Assembly: GCA_963756815.1 (NCBI GenBank)
Contig: CAVWPR010000016.1
Coordinates: forward strand, 52,357-116,356
Length of the DNA stretch: 64,000 bases
Source of the DNA: JAENVU01 sp963756815
GTDB taxonomy: Bacteria; Actinomycetota; Acidimicrobiia; IMCC26256; JAENVU01
Direction of reading: 5' to 3'
The translations under genes were made by a program, and so were the position numbers. The notes below the pieces were generated by a model. That model ran no database searches and had not been told where the DNA came from. It worked only from the letters and a program-made list of their open reading frames with translations. Shown piece after piece: positions 21,046 through 30,889 of the stretch. The first letter of the stretch is position 1. Each line of letters opens with the position of its first letter.

Positions 21046-23271
21046 TTATCGCGACGCGCCGACGAGCTCGCGCTCGTCGCCGGGCTCGGGAGCCGACTCG
21101 GCCGGGCCCGCCGGACCCCCTTCGAGGTCCAGGTGGGGCAGGATCCGGTCGAGCCAGCGCGGCAGCCACCAGTTGGCATCGCCGAGCAGCTCCATCGTCG
21201 CCGGCACCAGCACCATCCGGATGATCGTGGCGTCGACGAACACCGCCGTCGCGAGGCCGAGACCCATCATCTTCACCGTCGGCTCGTCGACGAGCACGAA
21301 GCTCAGGAAGACGCAGATCATGATGAGCGCCGCCGACGTGATGACGCGTGCAGTCGCCGCGAGCCCCGTGGGCACGCTCTCGCGTGCGTCACCGGTGCGC
21401 AGCCACTCCTCTCGCACGCGTGAGAGCAGGAAGACCTCGTAGTCCATCGAGAGCCCGAAGAGGATGGCGAACATCATCATCGGGATGAAGCTCACGATCG
21501 GCAGGCTCTGCTCCACGCCGAACGCCCCGCGGAACCAGCCCCACTGGAACACCGCGACGATGACGCCGTAGGCCGCGCCGATCGAGAGCACGTTCATGAC
21601 CGCGGCCTTGAGCGGCACCAGGAGCGAGCGGAACACGATCGTCAGCAGCAGGAAGCTGAGCCCGATGACCACGCCGATGAACCACGGCAGGCGGGTCGCG
21701 ATGCGGTCGGAGATGTCGATGAATGCCGCGGTCGAGCCGCCGACGTGGACCTGCACGTCCTGCCCGGCCACCGCGGCGGGGATCACGTCGCTCCGCAGCC
21801 GCCCGACGAGGTCACTGGTGGCGGCCGCCTGCGGCGACGACTTCGGGAGCACGCGGATGACGGCGGTGTCGCCCGTCGGGTTGAGACGCGGCGCGCCGAC
21901 GGCCTGCACGTCCGGGTCCTTCGCGACCGCGGCGATCACCCCCGTGAGCGCAGTCGTGCCGCTCGCCGCGGGGACCTCGGCCACGAGCAGCAGCGGACCG
22001 TTGAAGCCCTTGCCGAAGCCGGTGCCCAGGAGGTCGTAGGCGCGGCGCTGGGTGGACGACGTGGAGAGCGTCCCTGCGTCGGTCTGGCCCAGGCGCATCG
22101 ACAGCGCCGGCGCAGCGAGCGCGAGCAGCAGGACGACGCTGGCGATCAGGTACCGCCACGGCTTGCTCGCCACGTGCCTCGCCCAGCGCACCCAGAACCC
22201 GGTGCGGATCCGCTCCGGGTGCATCTCGGCGTCGACCTGGTGGCGCTTGACCCACGGGAGCCGCAGGCTGTTGATCTTCGTGCCGGCCAGGCCGAGCAGC
22301 GCGGGCAGCAGGGTGATCGCGGCGACCACTGAGACGGCGACGACGATCGCCGAGGAGAAGCCCATCGCCGTGACCGTCGGGATGCCCGCGACCACGAGAC
22401 CGCAGATCGCGATCACGACCGTGGTCCCCGCGAACACCACGGCCATGCCCGACGTCCCGTTCGCGTGACCGGCGGAGTCGGTGATGCTCATCCCGGTTGC
22501 GAGCTGCTCGCGATGGCGCGTCACGACGAACAGCGCGTAGTCGATGCCGACACCGAGCCCGATCATCGTGGCGATCGTCGTGGAGATCTGCGAGATGTCG
22601 AAGAAGTTGGTGAGGAACGTGACGGCCGAGAGGCCGACCGCGAGCCCCACGAGCGCGGTGCCGATCGGCACGCCCATCGCGACCACCGAACCGAACGCGA
22701 GCAGCAGCACCACCATCGCGGCGATGAGGCCATAGATCTCGGTCGACCCGAGGTCGGGCCGTTCGCCGGCGCGTGCGACCTCGCCGCCGAACTCGACCTG
22801 CAGGCCGGCATCGCGCGCCGGCTGCATCGCCGCCTTCAGCCGGTCGAGATCGGCGGCCTTGATCGCGTTGCTGGTCTTCTCGTAGTTCACGACCGCGTAC
22901 CCGATGTCGCCGCGCGTCGCGAGGCCGTTGGCGCCCGTCTCGGTCGGGCTCACCACCGCGGTCACGCCCGGGAGATCACGGACGCGAGCGAGCGACGCGT
23001 CGATCGCCGCGGCATTGGTCGCGTCGGTGAGCGCGCCGTCGGTGCTGTGCAGCACCACCTGGGCGGTCGCACCGGCCTGGGCCGGGAAGCGCTCCTTGAG
23101 GAGATCGGTCGCCCGCTGGCTCTCGGTGCCGGGGATGGTGAAGCTCTCGCTGTAGCCGCTGGCATTCGCGGCGAGGACGCCGACGACGACGGCGAGCAGG
23201 ATCCACGCCCCGATCGTCCGCCACGGGTGCCGGGCGCACGACCGACCGAGGCGTTCCAGGAAGCCCGACAT
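21046..23271 (-). CDS. MMPL/RND-family membrane transporter
   Basis: 741 residues with the twelve-helix MMPL design: one N-terminal helix, a periplasmic loop, five helices, a cytoplasmic stretch, then the same again. GLGVGIDYALFVVTRHREQL and GLSMDYEVFLLSRVREEW carry the conserved Asp-Tyr pairs of the proton relay in each half. Transporters of this group export lipids, siderophores or drugs using the proton gradient. It is divergent from a TetR gene whose promoter region has two palindromes, so TetR control is very likely. Confidence 0.93.
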   Translation of the reverse strand: MSGFLERLGRSCARHPWRTIGAWILLAVVVGVLAANASGYSESFTIPGTESQRATDLLKERFPAQAGATAQVVLHSTDGALTDATNAAAIDASLARVRDLPGVTAVVSPTETGANGLATRGDIGYAVVNYEKTSNAIKAADLDRLKAAMQPARDAGLQVEFGGEVARAGERPDLGSTEIYGLIAAMVVLLLAFGSVVAMGVPIGTALVGLAVGLSAVTFLTNFFDISQISTTIATMIGLGVGIDYALFVVTRHREQLATGMSITDSAGHANGTSGMAVVFAGTTVVIAICGLVVAGIPTVTAMGFSSAIVVAVSVVAAITLLPALLGLAGTKINSLRLPWVKRHQVDAEMHPERIRTGFWVRWARHVASKPWRYLIASVVLLLALAAPALSMRLGQTDAGTLSTSSTQRRAYDLLGTGFGKGFNGPLLLVAEVPAASGTTALTGVIAAVAKDPDVQAVGAPRLNPTGDTAVIRVLPKSSPQAAATSDLVGRLRSDVIPAAVAGQDVQVHVGGSTAAFIDISDRIATRLPWFIGVVIGLSFLLLTIVFRSLLVPLKAAVMNVLSIGAAYGVIVAVFQWGWFRGAFGVEQSLPIVSFIPMMMFAILFGLSMDYEVFLLSRVREEWLRTGDARESVPTGLAATARVITSAALIMICVFLSFVLVDEPTVKMMGLGLATAVFVDATIIRMVLVPATMELLGDANWWLPRWLDRILPHLDLEGGPAGPAESAPEPGDERELVGASR

Positions 23272-23354
23272 GTCCGCTCCTTCTGCAACCCGCCCCGTCC
23301 CCGGCGCGGTGAGGTGTCCTGTGAGCCCCCCGGCGACGACCACCCTAGGTGAAG

Positions 23355-23404
23355 TGGCACAATGTGCCAAGACGGCAGCACGTGTCTCTTGACACATTGC
23401 GCCA
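23355..23404. promoter_or_regulatory. twin TetR operators between MMPL and tetR
   Basis: A perfect 15-bp palindrome TGGCACAATGTGCCA (23355-23369) and a second site TGACACATTGCGCCA (23390-23404) matching it at 12 of 15 positions, 35 bp centre to centre. A TTGACA hexamer (23389-23394) overlaps the second site and could be the -35 box of the rightward tetR gene at 23437. The arrangement suggests one TetR repressing both divergent genes. Confidence 0.8.
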
Positions 23405-23436
23405 TGACCGTTCGCATTTCGTGACACCCTGGGTTC

Positions 23437-24063
23437 ATGCAGGGATCGGCCGAGCTGCGGGGCACCACGACCCCCGGGCTCCGCGAGCGGAACAAGCTGC
23501 GCACCCGCCGGGAGATCGCCGCCGCCACCCTGCGACTCGCGTCGGAGCGGGGACTCGACCACGTGACCGTGGAGCAGATCGCGGCCGCCGCCGACGTCGC
23601 GCCGCGCACCTTCTTCCGGTACTTCGACTCCAAGGAGGACGCGCTCCTCGCCGATCACTCCGAACGCTTGGCGCTGCTCCGCGAGACCCTGCGGGCCCGG
23701 CCGGCGGACGAGGGTCCGCTCACCGCGGTCCGCGCCGCGATCCTCGAGGTCGTGGGCGATTTCGAGGAGCAACGTGAACCGATGCTCTGCAAGATGGAGT
23801 TGATGCAGGCCAATCCGGGCCTGCGCGCCCACAGCCTGGAGCGCATGGGTGACCTGGAGCGCACGCTCGCCGCGGCCCTGGCCGACCGCACCGGCGTCGA
23901 TCCCGACACCGACCTCCGCCCCCGGCTGATCGCCGGCGCCGTCGTCATGGCGATGCGCGTCGCGGTCGAGCAGTGGGGCGAGGGCGGCGGGCACGGCGAC
24001 CTCCGGGACATGGTCGAGCGCGCACTGGACCTGCTCGACGGCGGGCTCGACCACTCGATCTGA
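23437..24063 (+). CDS. TetR-family regulator of the MMPL gene
   Basis: 208 residues, intact. N-terminal helix-turn-helix (about residues 20-65: TRREIAAATLRLASERGLD, then VEQIAAAADVAPRTFFRYF), followed by a helical ligand domain of ordinary length. It lies divergent to the MMPL transporter with palindromes between, the usual set-up for a local exporter repressor. Inducer unknown, perhaps a fatty acyl or hydrophobic compound. Confidence 0.92.
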   Translation: MQGSAELRGTTTPGLRERNKLRTRREIAAATLRLASERGLDHVTVEQIAAAADVAPRTFFRYFDSKEDALLADHSERLALLRETLRARPADEGPLTAVRAAILEVVGDFEEQREPMLCKMELMQANPGLRAHSLERMGDLERTLAAALADRTGVDPDTDLRPRLIAGAVVMAMRVAVEQWGEGGGHGDLRDMVERALDLLDGGLDHSI

Positions 24064-24108
24064 TGCGGGCGACCGCCGGACCTCCGGGGCGTCGGTAGCG
24101 TTCTCGAC

Positions 24109-25061
24109 GTGTCGGGTCACCACCACCACGAGCACGCCGGCGCGACCACCGCCACGCCGGCCGCGCGCCGGCGGGCGCTCCTGCTCGCGCTGCTCGCCAA
24201 CGCCGGGCTCTTCGTGGTGCAGATCGTCGCCGCGGTCGCGTTCGGCTCGCTCGCGCTGCTCGCCGACTCCGCCCACCTCGCCACCGACGTCGTCGCGCTC
24301 GGGCTCGCGTTCGTCGCGCTCCGACTGAGCACCCGTCCCGCCTCCGCCCGCACCACCTACGGCTGGGAGCGGGCGGAGGTCCTCGCCGCGCTCGGCGAAC
24401 GCGGTCCTGCTCGTGGTCGGCGTCGGCGTGGATCGTCTAGGAGGCGATCGGACGCTTCTCGGACCCCGCGAGCATCAACGGCGTCGGCGTCGCGGTCGTG
24501 GGTGCGCTCGGGCTCGTCGTGAACGCCGGGAGTGCCTGGCTCGTGGCGCGCGTCAGCGGCCAGAACCTCAACCTCCGCGGCGCGTTCCTCCACCTCGCCT
24601 CGGACGCCCTCGGCTCCCTGGGCGTGATCGTGGCCGGCGTCGTGGTCGCGGTCACCGGCGCCACCTGGGTCGATCCCGCCATCTCGCTCGCGATCACCGC
24701 ACTCGTGCTCGTCGCCACCTGGTCGCTCGTCCGGGACGCGACGTCGGTCCTGCTCGAGCAGGCGCCGCGCGGCATGGATGCGGACGCGATCGAGAGCACG
24801 CTCCTCGCCGATCCGCGGGTCGAGGCGGTGCACCACCTGCACCTCTGGTCGCTCGGGGCCGAGACCCCTGCGCTGTCGGCGCACGTGGTGCTGGCCGGCG
24901 AGCCCACCCTGCACGCGGCGCAGCTGGTGGGCAACGAGCTGCGGGCGGCCCTCGACGCCGAGCACGGGATCGACCACGTGACCCTCGAGCTCGAGTGCCA
25001 CGACTGCGCCGACCAGGTGCACACCGTTGCCGGCGCCGTTCCGCGAGACTCACACCCATGA
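24109..25061 (+). CDS. cation diffusion facilitator (CDF) metal exporter (frameshifted)
   Basis: Read through small indels around 24395-24440 this is a ~315-residue CDF protein. An N-terminal His-rich run (SGHHHHEHAG) is followed by helices with ADSAHLATD and ASDALGSLG, the HxxxD metal-site motifs of helices 2 and 5, and a C-terminal cytoplasmic domain with VHHLHLWSLG. CDF proteins export Zn, Co, Fe or Mn in exchange for protons; the pattern is closest to the CzcD/ZitB zinc type. GTG 24109. Its stop overlaps the start of the DUF305 gene (ATGA), so both are coupled. Confidence 0.85.
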
Positions 25062-25781
25062 GCGCCGACACCGAACTCGAGCCGTCGCCGACGGTGGAGA
25101 CGGCGAGTACCGACGGTCCCGGGGACGAGCGCAGGTTCGACGACGAGTCGGACGACGACCGGCGCGGACCCGGCGCCCCACTGTGGATCACGCTCGTGGT
25201 GGCCGCACTGGTGTTCGGCGGTGCGCTCGGCTGGCGGATCGCCAAGGGCTCCGACCAGACCGACCCTCCCGAGCGCGCAGTCGGTCGACGTCGGCTTCTT
25301 CCAGGACATGGTCACGCATCACAACCAGGCGCTCACGATGGCGACCGACTACCTGGAGCACGGCGACGACCCGCTGCTCAAGCAGATCGCGGGCGAGATC
25401 CTCTTCTACCAGTCGAGCGAGATCGGCGTGATGAACGATCACCTCACGCAGTGGGGTCAGAGTGGAACGGATCCGCGCATCGCGATGCGCTGGATGGCCC
25501 AGCCGACCCTGCGGAACCAGATGTACGGGCTCGCGACACCCGAGCAGATGACCGAGCTCGCCGCCGCGCGCGGTCCGCAGCTGAACGACCTCTTCACTCG
25601 GCTGATGATCGTGCACCACGCCGGCGGCGTGCACATGGCGCAGTTCGCGGCCAGGTACGCCACGACCGAGACGGTGCGATCGTGGGCGCAGGCGATGGTC
25701 GACGGGCAGAAGGGCGAGATCGCCGAGCTCAACCGCTGGCGGGTGCAGCACGGGTTCCCGTCGGTGACGCCCGTCTTCTGA
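25058..25781 (+). CDS. membrane-anchored DUF305 protein (one frameshift)
   Basis: About 240 residues. An acidic N-terminus of ~45 residues precedes a single membrane helix (LWITLVVAALVFGGALGW), then an outward DUF305 domain with DMVTHHNQALTMA and LMIVHHAGGVHMAQ, the two His/Met-rich repeats of this four-helix family linked to copper and other metals. One base shift near 25278 separates anchor and domain. Coupled to the CDF exporter, so a role in metal handling outside the membrane is a reasonable inference. Confidence 0.82.
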
Positions 25782-25783
25782 CC

Positions 25784-25834
25784 GGACGCGGACGGGCCCG
25801 CCGCGCCGACGCGCCGCGGGCCCGTGCCACGTCC
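25784..25834. terminator. bidirectional hairpin between convergent genes
   Basis: Between the DUF305 stop and the convergent ScyD-like stop lies a nested inverted repeat: outer arms GGACG/CGTCC (25784-25788, 25830-25834) and inner arms CGGGCCCGC/GCGGGCCCG (25793-25801, 25816-25824) with a 14-nt loop. No T-run follows, as is common in GC-rich actinobacteria. Confidence 0.65.
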
Positions 25835-25845
25835 GGGGTCCGGCG

Positions 25846-27097
25846 CTACGGCCGGATCGGAACGACCTGTCCGGCCGGCGTCAACGAGTTGATCGACGCG
25901 TAGACCGTTCCGTTCCAACCGACGGCGAGGCCGTTCGGCAGCGGCACCGACGCGAACGTCGACGTCGTGCCGGCCACGTAGCGCCCCCTCGACAGGTACG
26001 TCGGGATCTGGACGATCTCGTTGTCGAAGAGCTCGGTGGCGTACAGCACGCCACGACCGAACGCGATGTCGGTCACGTCGGAGAGGCCCTCGGCGAACGG
26101 CGTCACGGCGTGGGTGCGGAGGTCGATCCGCATCACCTTCGCGGCGCCAGGGATCTCACCGCCGGGGAGCAGCCCGACGTACAGGCCGCCGTCCCATGAC
26201 ATCGCGAGGCCGGTGGGCACCGGCTCGAACGCGTAGTCGAACCCGGCCGCGGGCACCGCGTCGAGGACGCACTGCGGGAATCCGGCGCCCGAGTCGGTGA
26301 GCGGGCCTGAGAGGTCTGCGGCGGTCACGTGCACCACGTTCGGCGGGAGCACGGCGAGGACGCTGATCGCACCGTGCCGATCCACCCGGAGCACGTCGTT
26401 GCCGGCGGCGTCCGAGACGGCGCGCGAGCCGTCGGGCAGGCGAGTCGTCCGGAACGCGTCGGAATCGACGATGCCCGTGTACGGCGTCGCGACCTGCTGG
26501 ACCTCGGGATCGACGGTCGACCAGCAGGCGGGACCGGCGGCGGCAGCGAGGTCGAAGCGCGGACCGTAGGTCGCGCCTCCGTCCGGGTTGTGCGCCGCCT
26601 CGTACGCACCGAGATCGACCGAGCTCCTGCGACCGTGGCGATCGGTGGTCACCAACGTGTTCGTCGGGGCGCCGACGGTGTACGCGAGACCGCCCTCGGG
26701 GTTCACGTCGACGTCGTCGAGGAACGGTGCATCGGTCGCGACGACGGACTTCACGCCGTCGTGGAACACCGAGACCTGCCCGGGCGCCGGCGGTGCGTTC
26801 TGGTCCCCGATCCCCGTCTCGGCGACGAAGACGTCGTTCCAGCGCGACGTCGACGCCGAACGGACCGTTGAGGCCGGTGGCAACCGGGGCGCCGACGGTT
26901 CCGGGGCGCAGGGTCCGGTCATGGCCGTGGTGGCGGCCCTCGTCGCGGCGATGGTCGTGGTGCAAGCCGTGCTCGATCCCGAGATCACCGTGTCGGTGAT
27001 GATCGTCGGCACCGGCTGCGGGCGCGAGCACGCCCACGGCGAGCGCGCAGGTGGCGATCGCAACGCCGAGGCGCGCGTACGTGGACGGTCGATGCAT
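25846..27097 (-). CDS. secreted ScyD/ScyE-like beta-propeller protein (one frameshift)
   Basis: About 416 residues. A signal peptide (LGVAIATCALAVGVLAPAAGA) is followed by a His/Asp-rich stretch (HHRHGDLGIEHGLHHDH) and then repeated propeller-like units such as GLNGPFGVDV, PTGLAMSWDGGLYVG and PNGLAVGWNGTVYAS. These fit the ScyD/ScyE family, known from cyanobacterial scytonemin clusters but widespread in actinobacteria with unknown role. A one-base shift near 26865 lies just after the first propeller strand. ATG 27097. The His-rich segment could bind metal; two metal-related genes lie beside it. Confidence 0.75.
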
Positions 27098-27207
27098 GTG
27101 GATCCAGCCTCCAGGTGGGTCGGGCGTGACGATTTCGACCCTAAAGAGACGCCGCGGCCCTCGCCAAGGGTGCGCGCCTTCCCCTTCACCGAGGGTGGTG
27201 GCACCCG

Positions 27208-27711
27208 TCAGTCGGTCGGGTACGGCCGCATGCGGGGCTTCGCGGCCTCGCGCTTGGGCACCATGACCTTGCGCCTGAAGTAGCAGACCTCTTCGCCGCG
27301 CTGGTTGTACCCGAAGGTCTCCACCGTCACGACGCCACGGTCCGGCTTGCTCGAGCTCTCCTTCTTCTCGAGCACGCGGGTCTCGGCATAGATCGTGTCG
27401 CCGTGGAAGGTCGGGCGCTTGTGCTGGAGGGTCTCCACCTCGAGGTTCGCGATGGCGAGGCCCGACACGTCGGGCACGCTCATGCCCAGCACCAGCGAGT
27501 ACACGAGGTTGCCGACCACCACGTTCTTGCCGAACTGGGTCTGCGTCTCGGCGTACCACGCGTCGGTGTGCAACGGGTGGTGGTTCATCGTGATCATGCA
27601 GAAGAGGTGGTCGTCGTACTCCGTGATCGTCTTGCCCGGCCAGTGCCGGTAGACGTCGTCGGGCTCGAAGTCCTCGAAGTACCGGCCGAAGGGTCGCTCG
27701 TGCACCGTCAT
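27208..27711 (-). CDS. MaoC-like hydratase, probable mesaconyl-CoA hydratase
   Basis: 167 residues, single hot-dog fold. The segments YRHWPGKTITEYDDHLFC, MNHHPLHTD (hydratase motif with the catalytic Asp/His region) and FGKNVVVGNLVYSL agree closely with the MaoC-type protein of the Streptomyces ethylmalonyl-CoA gene cluster, which hydrates mesaconyl-C1-CoA to methylmalyl-CoA. Two further enzymes of that pathway are in this window (37599-39224 and 44388-45326), which supports the assignment. Start ATG 27711; 72 bp divergent from the pirin gene. Confidence 0.8.
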   Translation of the reverse strand: MTVHERPFGRYFEDFEPDDVYRHWPGKTITEYDDHLFCMITMNHHPLHTDAWYAETQTQFGKNVVVGNLVYSLVLGMSVPDVSGLAIANLEVETLQHKRPTFHGDTIYAETRVLEKKESSSKPDRGVVTVETFGYNQRGEEVCYFRRKVMVPKREAAKPRMRPYPTD

Positions 27712-27783
27712 GAGCCGGGAGCGTACCGACGGGCTCCGGCCGCGCTCTATTTCGGTCCGACGGACCGTCCTACCCTGACGGGC

Positions 27784-28806
27784 ATGAGTGAGACGACGAC
27801 GTCCGGTCCGACCGTCCGTGAGACCGCGCCCCTCGGCGCACAGTGGCCGACGATCGACCCGTTCCTCTTCTGCGCCCACCACGACGACTCGTACCCGCAG
27901 GGCGACGACCGTCTCGGCCCTGCCGAGTCGCTCGAAGGCCGCGAGATCGGCATGGACTTCGCCGGCATCGACGGCTGGAACATGTACCACGGCGCGGTCG
28001 TGCCGGGATTCCCCCAGCACCCGCACCGCGGCTTCGAGACGGTGACCATCGTGCGGCGCGGCATCATCGACCACTCGGACTCGCTCGGCGCGGCGGCGCG
28101 CTTCGGCCGCGGTGACGTGCAGTGGCTGACCGCCGGGCGCGGCGTGGTGCACAGCGAGATGTTCCCGCTGCTCGACGACGCCGGACCGAACCCGCTCGAG
28201 CTCTTCCAGATCTGGCTGAACCTGCCCGCCGTCGACAAGCTCACCGAGCCGTACTTCACGATGCTGTGGGACCACGACATCCCACGCGTCACCGGTCCGG
28301 GCGTCGAGGTCGAGGTCGTCGCCGGCCGTCTCGGCGAGGTCGACCCGCCGCCGCCCCCACCGAGCTCGTGGGCCAGCCGCACGGAGGCCGACGTCGCGAT
28401 CTGGCTGATCCGGCTCGACGCCGGCTCGACCTGGACCTTGCCCGCTGCCGTCGGGCCCGAGACGGTGCGCACCCTCTACACGTTCGAGGGCGACGCGCTG
28501 GACATCGACGGCACGACGATCGGTGCCGACACCGCCGCCGTCCTCGAGCCCCACCGCGACGTCGTGCTCACCGCAGGCGACACCGAGGTGCAGTGCCTGC
28601 TGCTCCAGGGTCGTCCGATCGGCGAGCCGGTCGAGCGGTACGGGCCGTTCGTGATGAACACGCGCGAAGAGCTCGAGCAGGCCTTCGCCGACTACCGGAC
28701 GACGGGGTTCGGCGGCTGGCCGTGGCCGGCCGACGACCCCGTGCAGGAACGCGCGCAGGGCCGGTTCGCCCGCCACGCCGACGGGCGAGTGGAAACGGTC
28801 GGCTGA
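27784..28806 (+). CDS. pirin-family bicupin protein
   Basis: 340 residues. N-terminal cupin carries the pirin pattern: GFPQHPHRGFETVTIV with two metal-binding histidines and LTAGRGVVHSEM with a further His and Glu. The C-terminal half is the second cupin. Pirins bind iron, act as quercetinases in some bacteria or have redox-sensing roles. A Pro-run (PPPPPPSS) lies in the middle. Its stop is 4 bp from the convergent lipoprotein stop. Confidence 0.9.
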   Translation: MSETTTSGPTVRETAPLGAQWPTIDPFLFCAHHDDSYPQGDDRLGPAESLEGREIGMDFAGIDGWNMYHGAVVPGFPQHPHRGFETVTIVRRGIIDHSDSLGAAARFGRGDVQWLTAGRGVVHSEMFPLLDDAGPNPLELFQIWLNLPAVDKLTEPYFTMLWDHDIPRVTGPGVEVEVVAGRLGEVDPPPPPPSSWASRTEADVAIWLIRLDAGSTWTLPAAVGPETVRTLYTFEGDALDIDGTTIGADTAAVLEPHRDVVLTAGDTEVQCLLLQGRPIGEPVERYGPFVMNTREELEQAFADYRTTGFGGWPWPADDPVQERAQGRFARHADGRVETVG

Positions 28807-28810
28807 GCGG

Positions 28811-29401
28811 TCAGCCGTTCAGCTGACTCGGCCGGATGTTGCAGTCGCCGAGGATCGTGAACAGCTTCGACTGGTTGGCGAACGCGCTCTGCAGCGCGGA
28901 GCTGGAGGAGTCCTGACCGAGGATCGACGCGGCCAGTGCCTTCTTCACCGCGTTCTCCTTGAGCAGGTGGTCGAAGAAGCAGCGCGCCTGGGTCGTCGAC
29001 AGCTTGCCGAACGGGTTGGTGCCCGAGCCCGACATCTGCTTGATCACGATGTCGGAGAAGTTGAAGCACTTGCCGTCGGTGACGACCGCGGCGACGTCCT
29101 CGGCCTCGGACTGACTCAGGTCGTTGCCGAGCGACTTGAACGGCGAGTTGCCCTTCTGGAGGTCACTCGGCTCGATGCCGTGGCTCTTGAGCTTGTCGAC
29201 GCCGACCGCGTCGACGATGCCGCCGATGAGACACTCGGCCTGGCTGCGACTGAACGTGGCCTTCACCGAGCTGCTCGAGCGGTCGTAGCTCTTCATGGCG
29301 GCGTTCACGTAGTCGTCGGTGCTGCCGCCCGAGCTGCTCCCACCACTGCTGCCGCACGCGGCCAGCAGGCCGACCGCCACGAGCACCAAGAATCGACGCA
29401 T
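28811..29401 (-). CDS. lipoprotein of unknown function
   Basis: 196 residues. Type II signal: RRFLVLVAVGLLAACGSSGG, lipobox LAAC with cleavage before Cys16, followed by a Ser/Gly linker. The mature part has two similar segments that each contain a Cys (SQAECLIGGIVDAVG and TTQARCFFDHLL, with DGKCFNFSDIVI), suggesting a helical repeat with disulfides. I do not recognise the family beyond this. Located on the cell surface side of the membrane. Confidence 0.8.
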   Translation of the reverse strand: MRRFLVLVAVGLLAACGSSGGSSSGGSTDDYVNAAMKSYDRSSSSVKATFSRSQAECLIGGIVDAVGVDKLKSHGIEPSDLQKGNSPFKSLGNDLSQSEAEDVAAVVTDGKCFNFSDIVIKQMSGSGTNPFGKLSTTQARCFFDHLLKENAVKKALAASILGQDSSSSALQSAFANQSKLFTILGDCNIRPSQLNG

Positions 29402-29542
29402 GTCGTCACCCCTACCGGTTCGAGAAGTGCCTGCAGGTTAGAGACGGCCCGGCTCCTCCACGCGGATCGCCGACGGTGCACGACCGTCGATCCGGCGACC
29501 GTTAGGGTCCGACGACCGGCACCTCCTGCACCGGCCCCGGGT

Positions 29543-30685
29543 ATGACCGCTCCCATCTCGCCCGCCCGCCCGACCCTGCGGTCCCGTGTGCTCCCGGCGC
29601 TCCGCGTCGCGCTGCCGGCGTGGGCGGTCGCCCGCGTGCTCGTCGCGGTCGCGTACGGCACCGCCCGGTACCTCGAGCGCCACGGCCGCCTCGACGACCC
29701 GCTCGCGCACACGACGGTCCATCAGGGACTGCTCGCCTGGGACGGCGCCTTCTACGCCGACATCGCGCAGCACGGCTACACGACGCTGCCCCGGCCCGCG
29801 CTGCGCTTCTTCCCGCTGACGGCGCTGCTCGGACGCGCCGTCGGCTGGCTCGGGATCGGACCGCGCGTGGGTGTGATCGTCGTCGCCAACGTCGCTGCGC
29901 TCGCCGCCGGGACGCTGCTCGTGCTGCTGGTTCGGAGCGAGGGGTTCGCGCCCGGTGTGGCACGACGCAGTGCCTGGCTGCTCGCGCTCGCACCGTCGGC
30001 GTTCGTGCTGGTGCTCGGCTACTCCGAGGCGGTCTTCCTGGCGCTGACGATCGGGATCTTCCTCGCCGCCCGCCGGCGGCGGTGGCTCGCGGTGATCGCG
30101 CTCGGGGTGCTCGCCGGGCTGGACCGCCCGGCCGGGTTCGTCGTGGTCGTGCCGGTGGCCGTCGAGATGCTCCGGACGTGGCGGACGGCGCCGGGCGCCG
30201 AGCGCGTGCGTGCGGTCGCGGCCACGGTCTCACCGTTCGTCGGCACCGCGATGTTCCTCGCGTGGGTCGGCCACGAGTTCGGCGACGCGCTCCTGCCGTT
30301 CCGCGTGCAGACCCGGGCCAGCCTCAAGGGGGCGTTCACGGATCCGGTGTCGAGCGTCGCCGACGCGGTGGACGGTCTCTTCCACGGGCACGTCGGCACC
30401 GGGCTGCACGTGCCCTGGATGATCCTGGTGGTCGTCCTCGTGGTCCTCGCGTTCCGGCGCCTTCCTGCGAGCTACGGCGCGTTTGCGGCCGTGACCGTGG
30501 CGAGCGCGGTGACGTCGGCCAACCTCGACTCGTTCGAGCGCTACGCGCTCGGTGCGTTCCCCATCGTCATCGTGGTCGCGCTGCTGCTCACCGACCGACG
30601 GTGGGCGATCGCCACGATCGCGGCGTCGTCGCTCGTGATGACCGCGTACGCCACGCTCGCGTTCGCCCACGCCTACGTGCCGTAA
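29543..30685 (+). CDS. PIG-V-like membrane mannosyltransferase
   Basis: 380 residues with about nine helices. The first loop has WDGAFYADIAQHGYT, the Trp-Asp motif of PIG-V/GT-C mannosyltransferases that use polyprenyl-phosphate mannose. Later segments GYSEAVFLAL and GLDRPAGFVVV are also typical of bacterial PIG-V-like proteins. The product could be mannosylated lipid or protein. ATG 29543. Intact, in contrast to the GT39 gene at 2538. Confidence 0.82.
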   Translation: MTAPISPARPTLRSRVLPALRVALPAWAVARVLVAVAYGTARYLERHGRLDDPLAHTTVHQGLLAWDGAFYADIAQHGYTTLPRPALRFFPLTALLGRAVGWLGIGPRVGVIVVANVAALAAGTLLVLLVRSEGFAPGVARRSAWLLALAPSAFVLVLGYSEAVFLALTIGIFLAARRRRWLAVIALGVLAGLDRPAGFVVVVPVAVEMLRTWRTAPGAERVRAVAATVSPFVGTAMFLAWVGHEFGDALLPFRVQTRASLKGAFTDPVSSVADAVDGLFHGHVGTGLHVPWMILVVVLVVLAFRRLPASYGAFAAVTVASAVTSANLDSFERYALGAFPIVIVVALLLTDRRWAIATIAASSLVMTAYATLAFAHAYVP

Positions 30686-30884
30686 TTTCGGCTCGTCCGC
30701 TCCGAAGTGGCGGCCGTCGACCGCGTCTGGACGCTCCCGAGCTGTGCGCCTCCGCTTCGCTCCGGTCGCGGATGTCACGATCGCTCGAGCCGAGCCGAGC
30801 CGAGCCGGAGCCTGCGGAGGCGAGCCGCGTCGGAGCGAGCGCAGTCCGGCGATCGCGCAGAGCGGCGAGCGGAGACGCCGAAAT
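30685..30884. repeat. 200-bp repeat-like intergenic element with terminal inverted repeats
   Basis: The gap between the mannosyltransferase stop and the acyl-CoA dehydrogenase stop starts with ATTTCGGC (30685-30692) and ends with GCCGAAAT (30877-30884). Over 18 bp the two ends match in inverted orientation at 15 positions. Inside is a low-complexity run of CGAGC units near 30783-30810. No reading frame with coding character is seen. This is the shape of a small non-autonomous inserted element. Confidence 0.5.
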
Positions 30885-30889
30885 GACGA

